DNA of 64,000 nt. Origin: Aquibium sp. A9E412 (lineage in GTDB: Bacteria > Pseudomonadota > Alphaproteobacteria > Rhizobiales > Rhizobiaceae). The stretch spans positions 1 through 64,000 of the forward strand of contig NZ_JAOAOP010000003.1 in assembly GCF_030398335.1 (NCBI RefSeq), written 5' to 3'. Both the position numbers and the translations under genes were made by a program. The notes below the pieces were generated by a model. It was not told where the DNA came from. It ran no database searches and saw only the letters and a list, made by a program, of their open reading frames with translations. Positions 19,135 through 32,375 of the stretch are shown here, one piece after another (within the stretch, counting starts at the first letter, position 1; each line of letters opens with the position of its first letter).

Positions 19135-20880
19135 ATGGCAGCCATCCGCGCGACACCGCACCGTTCGACGCCGCCCGGCGGCGGCCGCACGCGCGCCGCG
19201 GCCGCGTCGTCGGCGCTCATCGGCGCCGCCCTGCTGCTTGCCGCCGCCGCGCCGGCGCGCGCCCAGGAGCAGACCCTGCGCGGGCCGATCCTGGAATCGG
19301 AGATCAATGCGGTGCTGCTGCCCGGCACCCAGGGCCGCCGCGAAGCCGACGCGCCGCTGCCGGCGCCGGCGCCGCGCTATCGTCCGGTCAGCCCCGGCGC
19401 CCTCACCGAGGAGGAGGCCGAGACCGAGGCCGAACGCGACGACGCCGGCGCGGTCGTGCGCGCCGGCAGCGACGCCGACGACGGCCTGTTCCGCGACATC
19501 GATCCCTCCGAAGGCCGCCGCACGACCGCCGCTGCCCGGGCGCGCGAGGCCGCGGCGGCGGCAGCACGCGAGCCCGCCGGGCCCGAAGACGACGCGGCCG
19601 AAGCGGGCGATGCCGCACGGCAGGAGGAAGCGGACGCGCGCGACCGCTTCGCGCCGGCCGGGCGGCTCGACGAGGAGACGTTCCTGCCGACGGGGCCGAC
19701 CAACGAGCCCGTCGCCGCGATCGGCCGCGGCAGCCTGGCCGACGAATCCGATCCCTATGCGCCCGTCGGCCTGCGGCTCGGCACGTTCGACGTCACCGCG
19801 ACGTTCGAGCAGGGCCTGACCTGGAACTCCAATCCCGACTACAGCGAAGGCGGCCCCTCGGCCGTCTTGTCGGAGACGACGCTGCGGCTCAACGCGCTGT
19901 CGGACTGGTCGCGCCACAGCGCGTCCGTCGCCGCCTACGGCACCTACCGCCAGCCGGTCTCCGGCGAGGCCGAGCGCGAGCTGATCGGCGGCCTCGACGC
20001 GCGCCTCGATCTCGACCTGGCCGAACGGCTGTCCGCCTTCGCCGCGCTCGCCTACGAGCGCCGGCCCGAATCGGCCTCCTCGCCCGTCGTCATCGCCGGC
20101 GTCGACCGGCGGCCGATCCGCCAGAGCTTCGACGCCAGCCTCGGCGTGGCCCGCAATCTCGGCCGGCTCGACCTGGCCGTCACCGGCTCGCTGTCGCGCG
20201 ACCAGTACGGCCGCGCCCGGCTCGACGACGGCACCGAATTGTCGCAGACCGACCGCAACGCCACGCTCGCCGCGCTGACGCTGCGCGGCGGCTATGCCGT
20301 CTCGCCGGCGCTCGCCCCCTTCGTCGAGCTCGAGCTCGGCCGCCGCCTCTACGACGAGGCGCGCGATTCGGCCGGCTACGCCCGCTCGGCGACGCGCTAC
20401 GCCGCGCGCGCCGGCGTGGCGCTCGATCTTCAGGAGAAGCTCACCGGCGAGGTGTCGGCCGGCTGGGTCGGCGAGCGCTACGACGACGCGCGGCTCGGCA
20501 CCATCGGCGGCCTCGCGCTCGCCGCGAGCCTCGACTGGTCGCCGCAGCGCGGCACCACCGTCGGCCTCGACGGCGCCACCGAGATCGAGGGCACCACCGA
20601 TCCCGGCGACGCCGGCTCGGTCCGCTATTCGGGCACGCTGACAGTGGAGCGCGCCCTGCGCGCCAATCTCGATGCCGTCGCCCAGACCGGCCTGTCGTGG
20701 CGCGACTACACCGACGGCGGCAGCGACCTCACCTGGTTCGGCCAGGCGGAGCTGACATGGTGGCTGAACCGCCACGCCGGCGTGACCGGCCGCCTGCGCC
20801 ACGAGCGCCAGACGAGCACGCTCGTCGGCCGCGACTACGACCTGACCACGGTCTTCCTCGGCCTGCGGCTGCAGCGCTGA
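19135..20880 (+). CDS. Outer-membrane beta-barrel protein (putative BBP2-type porin)
   Basis: 581 aa. Signal peptide up to about residue 43 (LLLAAAAPARA-QE). A long disordered Ala/Glu/Asp/Arg-rich segment follows (about 45-200). From about 215 to the end there are alternating amphipathic strands with Tyr/Trp girdles and a C-terminal strand ending VFLGLRLQR. The barrel part (GTFDVTATFEQGLTWNSNPDY and so on) resembles the uncharacterised beta-barrel porin 2 family common in this order. It probably sits in the outer membrane; cargo or function is unknown. ATG 19135 follows a CtrA-like box. Confidence 0.8.
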   Translation: MAAIRATPHRSTPPGGGRTRAAAASSALIGAALLLAAAAPARAQEQTLRGPILESEINAVLLPGTQGRREADAPLPAPAPRYRPVSPGALTEEEAETEAERDDAGAVVRAGSDADDGLFRDIDPSEGRRTTAAARAREAAAAAAREPAGPEDDAAEAGDAARQEEADARDRFAPAGRLDEETFLPTGPTNEPVAAIGRGSLADESDPYAPVGLRLGTFDVTATFEQGLTWNSNPDYSEGGPSAVLSETTLRLNALSDWSRHSASVAAYGTYRQPVSGEAERELIGGLDARLDLDLAERLSAFAALAYERRPESASSPVVIAGVDRRPIRQSFDASLGVARNLGRLDLAVTGSLSRDQYGRARLDDGTELSQTDRNATLAALTLRGGYAVSPALAPFVELELGRRLYDEARDSAGYARSATRYAARAGVALDLQEKLTGEVSAGWVGERYDDARLGTIGGLALAASLDWSPQRGTTVGLDGATEIEGTTDPGDAGSVRYSGTLTVERALRANLDAVAQTGLSWRDYTDGGSDLTWFGQAELTWWLNRHAGVTGRLRHERQTSTLVGRDYDLTTVFLGLRLQR

Positions 20881-21239
20881 ACGCGCCTGCGCAGCGCGCC
20901 GGCGCCCCGTGCGGACACGCGTCGCGGCAACGGGTTCAAGCCGGACCGCGCCCCGCCGAAGGGCCAAACGGTTCTCGGCCGTGGGCCCATAAACGCACGG
21001 CCAGAGCCGAATGGCCGCAAGTTTGACAACGGCCCGGAAAATTGGCGGCTGTATCCCACAACGCGTCGCAATGCGACGACAGGGCTGATCCCCCTCGCGG
21101 CTTGCAAGGAAGGATCGGGCTGATCAGCCGTCATTCGGCGTCGGAGAGCGCGTGTCTCATGTTCAAGGCTTCTGTCAGGAGCTTGAATCACGCCGGCATG
21201 TCAAACTTCAATATCGGCTTTGCCACCCAAAATCGTGAT
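20881..21239. other. Intergenic region with base-composition change
   Basis: 359 bp between the beta-barrel gene and the small membrane-protein gene. The first 150 bases are as GC-rich as the rest; from about 21,000 the sequence becomes clearly AT-richer. I see no convincing gene, tRNA, terminator or attachment repeat in it. An ORF crossing it on the plus strand (21042-21581) is antisense to the membrane protein and looks spurious. Confidence 0.5.
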
Positions 21240-21722
21240 CTAGCCCACAGGGTTGCCCGGCCGCTTGGCACCCATCCTAGACGTCCACAACGGCCTATTT
21301 TCGCTCGTATACGAAGCATTCCCAAAGTGATAGCGCATCGCCGGGGATCGAAACATATAAATCGAAAGTCCGACATATACGGAATACTCCAAGAGCATTG
21401 TCAGAACGCCCTTTGTTCCGCCTCCAAATGCCCCAAAATCTATCACCTCAACAAAGCAGAGTGTCGCAAGGACGGCATACATGGTGATTGTTACGTAGGG
21501 CGTATGCGGCCACTTCTTGATATAGCCAAAAACAAAAAACGCCCCTGTGAGCATGATTGCAAAGAAATGGGCAAACTGTAAACCAGCGGGAAAGCTGCTG
21601 TTTTGCAAACCGAGACTCAGAGCAGGGAACAGATATTCAAAAAGCCCCAGAATTCCCCAAATAAGCAGGAAAGCCGATAATGCGAGCAGGATTTTTGGAA
21701 TTAAGCGGTCGAGCGCAGACAC
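21240..21722 (-). CDS. Small four-helix membrane protein of unknown function
   Basis: 160 aa with four predicted membrane segments (about 8-33, 48-68, 76-98 and 107-125) and a polar C-terminal tail. I do not recognise a family with confidence; size and topology recall DUF4345-type proteins. Base and codon use differ sharply from the neighbours: many A/T-ending codons, while almost all surrounding genes use G/C. That suggests recent acquisition. The start is a GTG at 21722 with GGAG about 10 bases before. A 15-codon ORF with its own GGAGG (minus strand, about 21,770-21,725) precedes it and could be a leader peptide or chance. Confidence 0.6.
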   Translation of the reverse strand: MSALDRLIPKILLALSAFLLIWGILGLFEYLFPALSLGLQNSSFPAGLQFAHFFAIMLTGAFFVFGYIKKWPHTPYVTITMYAVLATLCFVEVIDFGAFGGGTKGVLTMLLEYSVYVGLSIYMFRSPAMRYHFGNASYTSENRPLWTSRMGAKRPGNPVG

Positions 21723-21956
21723 GGCTATATCTCCAAGGCTGGCGTTTTACCATCACGGCCATAGACAGTCATTCGGCCTCCAAGATACCATGCCATAGTC
21801 GCTAAAGATTACATAGTAGACCACATCGGAATGCAGTCTGCTGCCGATACCTCATTGTCCGAAATGTCCGCATCGCTCACCGACGCGGTCGATTGATTGG
21901 TGCCAGGGGTTCTGCCGAAAGCGGACATCGGCACTCGCCCATCTAAGGTACACGCC

Positions 21957-22838
21957 CTAGTTGCGGTCCGCGTCGGCCAGCGCCCTGATCGTGCGCATCA
22001 GGTTGGCCCGCAGCGCCGGGTTGTCGGCCGCGAAGGCGAGATTGGCCTCGACGAAGCCCTCCGGCGTGCCGCAGTCATGCGTGCGGCCGCGGAAGTGCAG
22101 GCCGTGGAAGGGCTGCCGGCCGATCAGCTTGAGCATCGCGTCGGTGAGCTGGATCTCGTTGCCGGCGCCGCGCTCCTGGCTGGCCAGGATGTCGAAGATC
22201 TCCGGCTGCAGGATGTAGCGGCCGTTGAGATAGAGGTTGGAGGGCGCGTCGGCCGGCTTCGGCTTCTCCACCATGCCGGTGATGGCAAAGCCGTCGTGCA
22301 CCGGCTCGCCGATGCCCACCACGCCGTATTTGTGCGTCTCGTCCGGATCGCACTCCTCGACCGCCACGACGTTGCCGCCGGCCTTGTCGTAGAGGTCGAC
22401 CATCTGCTTCATGCAGCCGGGCTCGGCCTGCATGATCATGTCGGGCAGCAGCAGCGCGAAGGGCTCGCCGCCGACCAGCTCGCGCGCGCACCACACGGCG
22501 TGACCGAGGCCGAGCGGCACCTGCTGGCGGGTGTAGCTGACCTGGCCGGGCTCGGGCTGCATCGCCTTCAGCCGCTCGAGCTGCTCGGTCTTGCCGCGCT
22601 GCGCCAGCGTCTCGTAGAGCTCGAACTGGATGTCGAAGTGGTCCTCGATCACCGTCTTGCTGCGCCCGGTGACGAAGATCAGGTGCTCGATGCCCGCCTC
22701 GCGCGCCTCGTCGACCACGTACTGGATCACCGGCCGGTCGACGACGGTGAGCATTTCCTTGGGAATGGCCTTGGTGGCGGGGAGAAAACGGGTGCCGAGG
22801 CCGGCGACGGGAAAGACGGCTTTGCGGATTCTTTTCAT
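21957..22838 (-). CDS. galU: UTP-glucose-1-phosphate uridylyltransferase
   Basis: 293 aa nucleotidyltransferase forming UDP-glucose for polysaccharides, glycolipids and osmoregulated glucans. The N-terminal signature [25 protein letters not shown]-like motif is present (residues about 6-30), with K25/E26 in the activation loop. Further matches are [15 protein letters not shown] and [15 protein letters not shown]. Length is typical of bacterial GalU. ATG 22838; the region upstream is divergent from the lytic transglycosylase gene. GC content returns to the genome norm at the gene's 3' end. Confidence 0.95.
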   Translation of the reverse strand: MKRIRKAVFPVAGLGTRFLPATKAIPKEMLTVVDRPVIQYVVDEAREAGIEHLIFVTGRSKTVIEDHFDIQFELYETLAQRGKTEQLERLKAMQPEPGQVSYTRQQVPLGLGHAVWCARELVGGEPFALLLPDMIMQAEPGCMKQMVDLYDKAGGNVVAVEECDPDETHKYGVVGIGEPVHDGFAITGMVEKPKPADAPSNLYLNGRYILQPEIFDILASQERGAGNEIQLTDAMLKLIGRQPFHGLHFRGRTHDCGTPEGFVEANLAFAADNPALRANLMRTIRALADADRN

Positions 22839-23039
22839 GGTGTCTCACTATGCGGATGACAGGCCGCCACACAAGGCGCGCTGCCATATTTTCGTTCCCT
22901 CGCCGCGGCAAGCTGCCGGCCGGTCCGCACAGGGCGCCGTCGCGCCGGGCGGGCGGGCCATGGTAAACGGATTCCTAACCGGTCTTGCGCAATGCTCGGC
23001 GCTCGTGCCGCCGCGGCGGCAAACCGCAAGGAGAAGGCA

Positions 23040-24260
23040 ATGCTCGCACGCACTACCCTCCGGCGCTGCGCGATGGCGTTGCTGGCGCTGGCCCTGGCGG
23101 CGGCCGTTCCGTCCGGCGCCGCGCTCGCCGACGCCAGCTTCCAGCGCTGGGTCTCGGAGTTCCGCTCGATCGCCGCCCGCAACGGCGTTTCCGGCCGCAC
23201 CTTCGATCGCGCCTTCGCCGGCGTGACGGCGCCCGACCCAGAGGTCCTGGAGAAGGCGCGCTACCAGCCCGAGTTCAAGGCGCCCGTCTGGCAGTATTTC
23301 GACAACCGCGTGCACGAGGAGGCGGTCGCCACCGGCCGCCAGCTCGCCCGCCAGTGGAAGCCCTGGCTCGACCGCATCGAGCGGCAGTACGGCGTCGACC
23401 GCAGCGTGCTTCTGGCCATCTGGTCGATGGAGACCAACTACGGCGCCGCGCTCGAGAACGACAAGATCATGCGCAGCGTCGTGCGCTCGCTCGCCACGCT
23501 CGCCTATGCCGACCGGCGGCGCGCCAAGTTCGCCCGTCAGCAGCTTCTCTCGGCCCTCAAGATCCTCGAGCGCGGCGAGATCGGCGTGCACCACCTGACC
23601 GGCTCGTGGGCCGGCGCGATGGGGCACACCCAGTTCATCCCGACGAGCTACGAGGCCTATGCGGTCGATTTCGACGGCGACGGCCGCCGCGACATCTGGA
23701 GCTCGGTGCCCGACGCGCTGGCGACGGCGGCCAACCTCTTGCGCCGCAACGGCTGGCGCAGCGGCGAGACCTGGGGCTACGAGGTGGTGCTGCCGGGCGG
23801 CCGCAAGTTCCCCGCCGGCACGATGTCGCTGTCGCGCTGGGCGCAGATCGGCGTCGTGCGCGTCAACGGCCGCGGCTTTCCGCGCCCCGGCGACAGCGCC
23901 GAGCTGAAGGTGCCGGACGGCCGCGCCGGGCCGGCCTTCCTGGTCACCAAGAACTTCTTCGTGCTCAAGCGCTACAACAACGCCGACACCTACGCCCTTG
24001 CCGTCGGCCTGCTGGCAGACCAGATTGCCGGCCATGGCGGCCTGGTGCGCGACTGGAACCGGCCGTTCGAGCGGCTGACCTTCGCCGAGACCCAGGAACT
24101 GCAGCGCCGGCTGCTGGCGCTCGGCTATTACGACGGCAAGATCGACGGCAAGATCGGCCAGGGCTCGCGCGGCGCCATCAAGGCGTTCCAGCAGCGCGTC
24201 GGCCTTGCCCAGGACGGCCATCCGAGCAAGGAGGTTCTGCGCCAGCTGCGGCGCTTCTAG
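23040..24260 (+). CDS. MltB-family lytic murein transglycosylase
   Basis: 406 aa exported enzyme cleaving peptidoglycan glycan strands to 1,6-anhydro products. Signal peptide 1-31 (ALA-DAS), then the transglycosylase domain with catalytic E131 in WSMETNYG, the family's GAMGHTQFIPTSY and AVDFDGDGRRDIW motifs. A C-terminal peptidoglycan-binding domain 1 occupies about 345-406 (LQRRLLALGYYDGKIDGK). I start at ATG 23040, preceded by AAGGAGAAGGC; an earlier ATG at 22992 would spoil the signal peptide. The DUF459 gene follows after 3 bp, so they form an operon. Confidence 0.93.
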   Translation: MLARTTLRRCAMALLALALAAAVPSGAALADASFQRWVSEFRSIAARNGVSGRTFDRAFAGVTAPDPEVLEKARYQPEFKAPVWQYFDNRVHEEAVATGRQLARQWKPWLDRIERQYGVDRSVLLAIWSMETNYGAALENDKIMRSVVRSLATLAYADRRRAKFARQQLLSALKILERGEIGVHHLTGSWAGAMGHTQFIPTSYEAYAVDFDGDGRRDIWSSVPDALATAANLLRRNGWRSGETWGYEVVLPGGRKFPAGTMSLSRWAQIGVVRVNGRGFPRPGDSAELKVPDGRAGPAFLVTKNFFVLKRYNNADTYALAVGLLADQIAGHGGLVRDWNRPFERLTFAETQELQRRLLALGYYDGKIDGKIGQGSRGAIKAFQQRVGLAQDGHPSKEVLRQLRRF

Positions 24261-24263
24261 ACC

Positions 24264-25520
24264 ATGACGCCGAAGACGCCCCTGCCGCGCGCCGCCGCCC
24301 CGCTGCGCCTAGCGCTCGCCGCCCTGCTGTGCCTGGCCGGGCTGGCGGCCGCGCTACCGGCCACCGCCGGCCTGTCGACGGAGGCCGCCGCGCAGGAGCG
24401 CCGCGGCCTGCTCGACATGCTGTTCGGCGGCGGGTTGCGCCGGTCCGAGCCGAAGCCGCCGCCGCGCGCGCGCGAGCCGGTGCGCCGCGAGCGGCCGGCC
24501 GCGCGCAGCACCCGGCGCCAGTCCGCCCCGGCGGCCAGCCCGGCGCCGGCGGCGAGCGAGAAGCTCGACAATGCGCGCGAGGTTCTGGTGGTCGGCGACT
24601 TCCTGGCCGGCGGGCTGGCCGAGGGGCTGGAGACGGCCTATGCCGAATCGCCGGGCGTGCTGATCGTCGACCGCACCAACGGCTCGTCCGGCTTCGTGCG
24701 CGACGACTTCTACGACTGGAACGCCAACATCGGCCCGATCCTCGACGAGGTGGAGCCGGCCGCGGTGGTGGTGATGATCGGCTCCAACGACCGCCAGCAG
24801 ATGGTGGTCGACGGGCAGCGCGAGAGCCCGCGCTCGGAGGACTGGACGCGGGAGTACAAGCGCCGCGCCGCCGCCCTGGCGGACGCGGTGCGCGAGCGCG
24901 GCATTCCGCTGATCTGGACCGGCCTGCCGCCGTTCCGCTCGAGCAGCATGTCGTCCGACATGCTGGCCTTCAACGACATCCACAAGCGCGTCGCCGAGGC
25001 CGCCGGCGGCGAGTTCGTCGACATCTGGGAAGGCTTCGTCGACGAGAGCGGCAACTTCGTCTATTCCGGCCCCGACATGAACGGCCAGCCGGTGCGGCTG
25101 CGCGCCAGCGACGGCATCAACGTCACCCGGCCGGGCCGGCGCAAGATCGCCTTCTATGTGGAACGGCCGCTCAACAAGGTGCTCGGCGACGCGGTCTCGC
25201 CCGACATCGGCACGCTCGGCATCGAGAACCTGCCGACGCTCGAGCTGGCGCCGGCCGGCCCGCCCACCATCGACCGCACGGCGCCGATCTCGCTGCTCGA
25301 CGCCGAGCTCGACGGCGGCAACGATCTGCTCGGCGGCGAGGTGGCGCCGCGCCGCGAGGCGCCGCGCACGCCGGCCGAGCGGCTGGCGATCGAGGGTCTG
25401 GCGCCGCCGCCCAAACCCGGCCGCGCCGACGATTTCCTGATCGACGGCGCCGGGGACGAGGCGCCGCGCGAACCGCAGAGCCCGCCCGACAGCGCCGAGA
25501 CCGGCGCCATCGCCCGGTAG
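24264..25520 (+). CDS. DUF459 SGNH-hydrolase-like exported protein
   Basis: 418 aa. Signal peptide to about residue 43 (TEAAAQ), an Arg/Pro-rich linker to about 100, then the DUF459 domain of the SGNH hydrolase superfamily (about 105-305). Block I reads VVGDFLAGGLAEG with D112-F113, so the canonical GDS serine is a phenylalanine. Block III is MIGSNDRQQM and the late block reads SDGINVTRPGRRKIAFY, where catalytic Asp-x-x-His would be expected. It may be a non-catalytic binder or use another nucleophile. The C-terminal 110 residues are Pro/Ala/Glu-rich. It lies 3 bp after the transglycosylase gene, suggesting a cell-wall or surface-polysaccharide role. Confidence 0.82.
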   Translation: MTPKTPLPRAAAPLRLALAALLCLAGLAAALPATAGLSTEAAAQERRGLLDMLFGGGLRRSEPKPPPRAREPVRRERPAARSTRRQSAPAASPAPAASEKLDNAREVLVVGDFLAGGLAEGLETAYAESPGVLIVDRTNGSSGFVRDDFYDWNANIGPILDEVEPAAVVVMIGSNDRQQMVVDGQRESPRSEDWTREYKRRAAALADAVRERGIPLIWTGLPPFRSSSMSSDMLAFNDIHKRVAEAAGGEFVDIWEGFVDESGNFVYSGPDMNGQPVRLRASDGINVTRPGRRKIAFYVERPLNKVLGDAVSPDIGTLGIENLPTLELAPAGPPTIDRTAPISLLDAELDGGNDLLGGEVAPRREAPRTPAERLAIEGLAPPPKPGRADDFLIDGAGDEAPREPQSPPDSAETGAIAR

Positions 25521-25617
25521 CGCGTGTCCAGGCGAAGGGGAAACCGCTTCGCCGTCCGCAAACGCGTCAAACAATGAGCGGGAGCCGATCTGCGATTCCG
25601 TGAGAAGCAGATCGGCT
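25521..25617 (+). repeat. Dispersed intergenic repeat, copy 3, with 11-bp inverted repeat
   Basis: Best-preserved copy. It ends in a perfect inverted repeat: AGCCGATCTGC (25583-25593) and GCAGATCGGCT (25607-25617) around 13 bases. It lies between the convergent DUF459 and gltD genes, where the hairpin could also terminate transcription from either side, although no T-run follows. Copies with the same block order are at 4650-4760, 18948-19052 (reverse) and 38282-38395. Confidence 0.7.
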
Positions 25618-25633
25618 AGGGGACCGCGCGCGC

Positions 25634-27088
25634 TCAGCGCGGCAGGACGGTCTCGCCCATCAGCGCCAGGTCGATGGCGCGCGCCGCCTGGCGCCCCTCG
25701 CGGATCGCCCACACCACCAGCGACTGGCCGCGGCGCGCATCGCCGGCGGCATAAAGCCGCTCGACATTGGTGCGGTAGTCGCGGTCGTCGGCCGTCACGT
25801 TGGTCGAGCTGCGCCGGTCGACCGTCGTCGCCAGCCGCTCGCCGAACTCGGCCAGCACGCTGTCGCGCAGCGGACCGGAAAAGCCGATGGCGATGAAGGC
25901 GAGGTCGGCGCGGATGACGAACTCGGTGCCGGCGATCGGCTGGCGCTTCTCGTCGACCTCGCAGCACTTGACGCCGGTAAGACGGCCGTCCTCGCCGAGG
26001 AATTCGAGCGTGGCGACCTGGAACTCGCGCTCCGCCCCCTCGGCCTGGCTCGACGAGGTGCGCATCTTGGTCGCCCAGTAGGGCCACACGGTCAGCTTGT
26101 CCTCCTTCTCCGGCGGCCGCGGCCGGATGTCGAGCTGGGTGACGCGCACCGCGCCCTGGCGGAAGGCGGTGCCCACGCAGTCGGACGCCGTGTCGCCGCC
26201 GCCGACCACGACGACGTGCTTGCCGCCGGCCAGGATCGGCTCCGACGGCCAGGCGACGGAGGTGATGTCCTCGCCGGCGACGCGCTTGTTCTGCTGCACC
26301 AGATAGGGCATCGCGTCGTGCACGCCGGCGAAGTCGGCACCCGGGATGCCGGCCGCCCGCGGCGTCTCGGAGCCGCCGCAGTAGAGCACGGCGTGGTGCG
26401 CGTCGAGCAGCGAGGCAACCGTCCTGTCGACGCCGACATTGACGTTGCAGTGGAAGGTGACGCCCTCGCCCTGCATCTGCTCGACGCGGCGGTCGACGTA
26501 GTGCTTCTCGATCTTGAAGTCGGGGATGCCGTAGCGCATCAGGCCGCCCGGCCGGCTCTCGCGCTCGTAGACGTGCACGTCGTGGCCGACACGGGCGAGC
26601 TGCTGGGCGGCGGCCATGCCGGCCGGGCCCGAGCCGATGACGGCGACCGACTTGCCGGTCTTGTGCTCCGGCGGGTAGGGCCGCACATAGCCGTGCTCGT
26701 AGGCCTTGTCGGCGATCGCCTGCTCGATCGTCTTGATGGCGACCGGGATGTCCTCGAGGTTGAGCGTGCACGCCTCCTCGCACGGCGCCGGGCAGATGCG
26801 GCCCGTCCACTCGGGGAAGTTGTTGGTCGAGTGCAGGTTGCGGATCGCCGTCTCCCAGTCGCCGTGGTAGACGAGATCGTTCCAGTCGGGGATCTGGTTG
26901 TGCACCGGGCAGCCCATCGGCCCGTGGCAGTAGGGGATGCCGCAGTCCATGCAGCGCGCCGCCTGCTTCTCGACCTCGCGGTCCGACATCGGCAGCGTGA
27001 ACTCGCGGAAATGCCGCACCCGGTCGGAGGCCGGCTGGTACTTGTGGACCTGCCGGTCGATCTCGAGAAAGCCTGTCACCTTGCCCAT
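25634..27088 (-). CDS. gltD: Glutamate synthase (NADPH) small subunit
   Basis: 484 aa beta subunit of NADPH-GOGAT, feeding electrons from NADPH through FAD and 4Fe-4S clusters to GltB. N-terminal cluster cysteines are in ARCMDCGIPYCHG-MGCPVHN and CPAPCEEACTLN. The FAD-binding GSGPAGMAAAQQLA and NADP-binding VVGGGDTASDC loops are both intact. ATG 27088 is preceded by GAGGAGACGATACC. It lies 65 bp downstream of gltB in the same operon. Confidence 0.96.
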   Translation of the reverse strand: MGKVTGFLEIDRQVHKYQPASDRVRHFREFTLPMSDREVEKQAARCMDCGIPYCHGPMGCPVHNQIPDWNDLVYHGDWETAIRNLHSTNNFPEWTGRICPAPCEEACTLNLEDIPVAIKTIEQAIADKAYEHGYVRPYPPEHKTGKSVAVIGSGPAGMAAAQQLARVGHDVHVYERESRPGGLMRYGIPDFKIEKHYVDRRVEQMQGEGVTFHCNVNVGVDRTVASLLDAHHAVLYCGGSETPRAAGIPGADFAGVHDAMPYLVQQNKRVAGEDITSVAWPSEPILAGGKHVVVVGGGDTASDCVGTAFRQGAVRVTQLDIRPRPPEKEDKLTVWPYWATKMRTSSSQAEGAEREFQVATLEFLGEDGRLTGVKCCEVDEKRQPIAGTEFVIRADLAFIAIGFSGPLRDSVLAEFGERLATTVDRRSSTNVTADDRDYRTNVERLYAAGDARRGQSLVVWAIREGRQAARAIDLALMGETVLPR

Positions 27089-27153
27089 GGTATCGTCTCC
27101 TCGCGGCGGCCTTTGCGCCGCAGCCAACTGTCGATTGTCCGGCCCGGCGGCCC

Positions 27154-31872
<4,719 letters not shown>

Positions 31873-32375
31873 CGTCCCATCCTCCTTCGCGTTCCCGCCG
31901 CAGCGGTCGGTCAGTGGTCCGGGGCTGGCGCTCTCGAGCGGTACAATCCCGGTCGTCGCACGGCATATCTTTCGAAAAGCCGGAAGAGGCCCCGCACCGC
32001 TCGCGCCGGCGCGGCTCTTCTATGTGGCGGCCTGCAGGCCGAAACCGACGACCGCGGTCCGCCTTCGCGCGCGCGCCGCATGCCAAAGGGCCGGACCGAC
32101 GAAAACCTAACGCCAAATCCGGCGGCGGACGCGCGAAAAAATAAGACAGCACTGCTGTCCTATATTGTGTATGCCAGAAATCCTTGCCGCAGACAAGACG
32201 CAAACGCAAAAAAGCGGCCCCTTGCGCGAAACATTGTTGCGCGAGTCCCGCATTTGCCGGCACGCGAACCGTCGGCGCCGTCCGGCTGCGGCGGCATCGC
32301 ACCGGCATTTAGGCCTTGCAGCCGGGCCGGCAAGGCGGCAACTGTCCGCGCAGTCAGACGAGCACGGGAGCACGC
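31873..32375. other. Divergent gltB / threonine aldolase regulatory region
   Basis: 503 bp between two divergent start codons. The part from about 32,100 to 32,260 is AT-richer and contains a palindromic operator candidate (listed separately). No small gene, tRNA or clear sigma-70 pair stands out. The long plus-strand open frame crossing it is antisense to gltB and rejected. Confidence 0.5.
32141..32163. promoter_or_regulatory. Palindromic operator candidate GACAGCA-C-TGCTGTC
   Basis: A perfect 7-bp inverted repeat around one base (32145-32159), flanked by ATA on the left and TAT on the right, giving near-perfect 23-bp dyad symmetry. It lies in the gltB/threonine-aldolase intergenic region, about 215 bp before the aldolase start and 270 bp before gltB. 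The compact dyad is typical of a dimeric GntR, LysR or AsnC-type regulator; which one is unknown. Confidence 0.5.

Noticed and set aside
21042-21581. 179-codon frame in the AT-rich island
   Set aside because: Antisense to the membrane protein, which has clear hydrophobic helices and an RBS; the plus-strand product has no such organisation.
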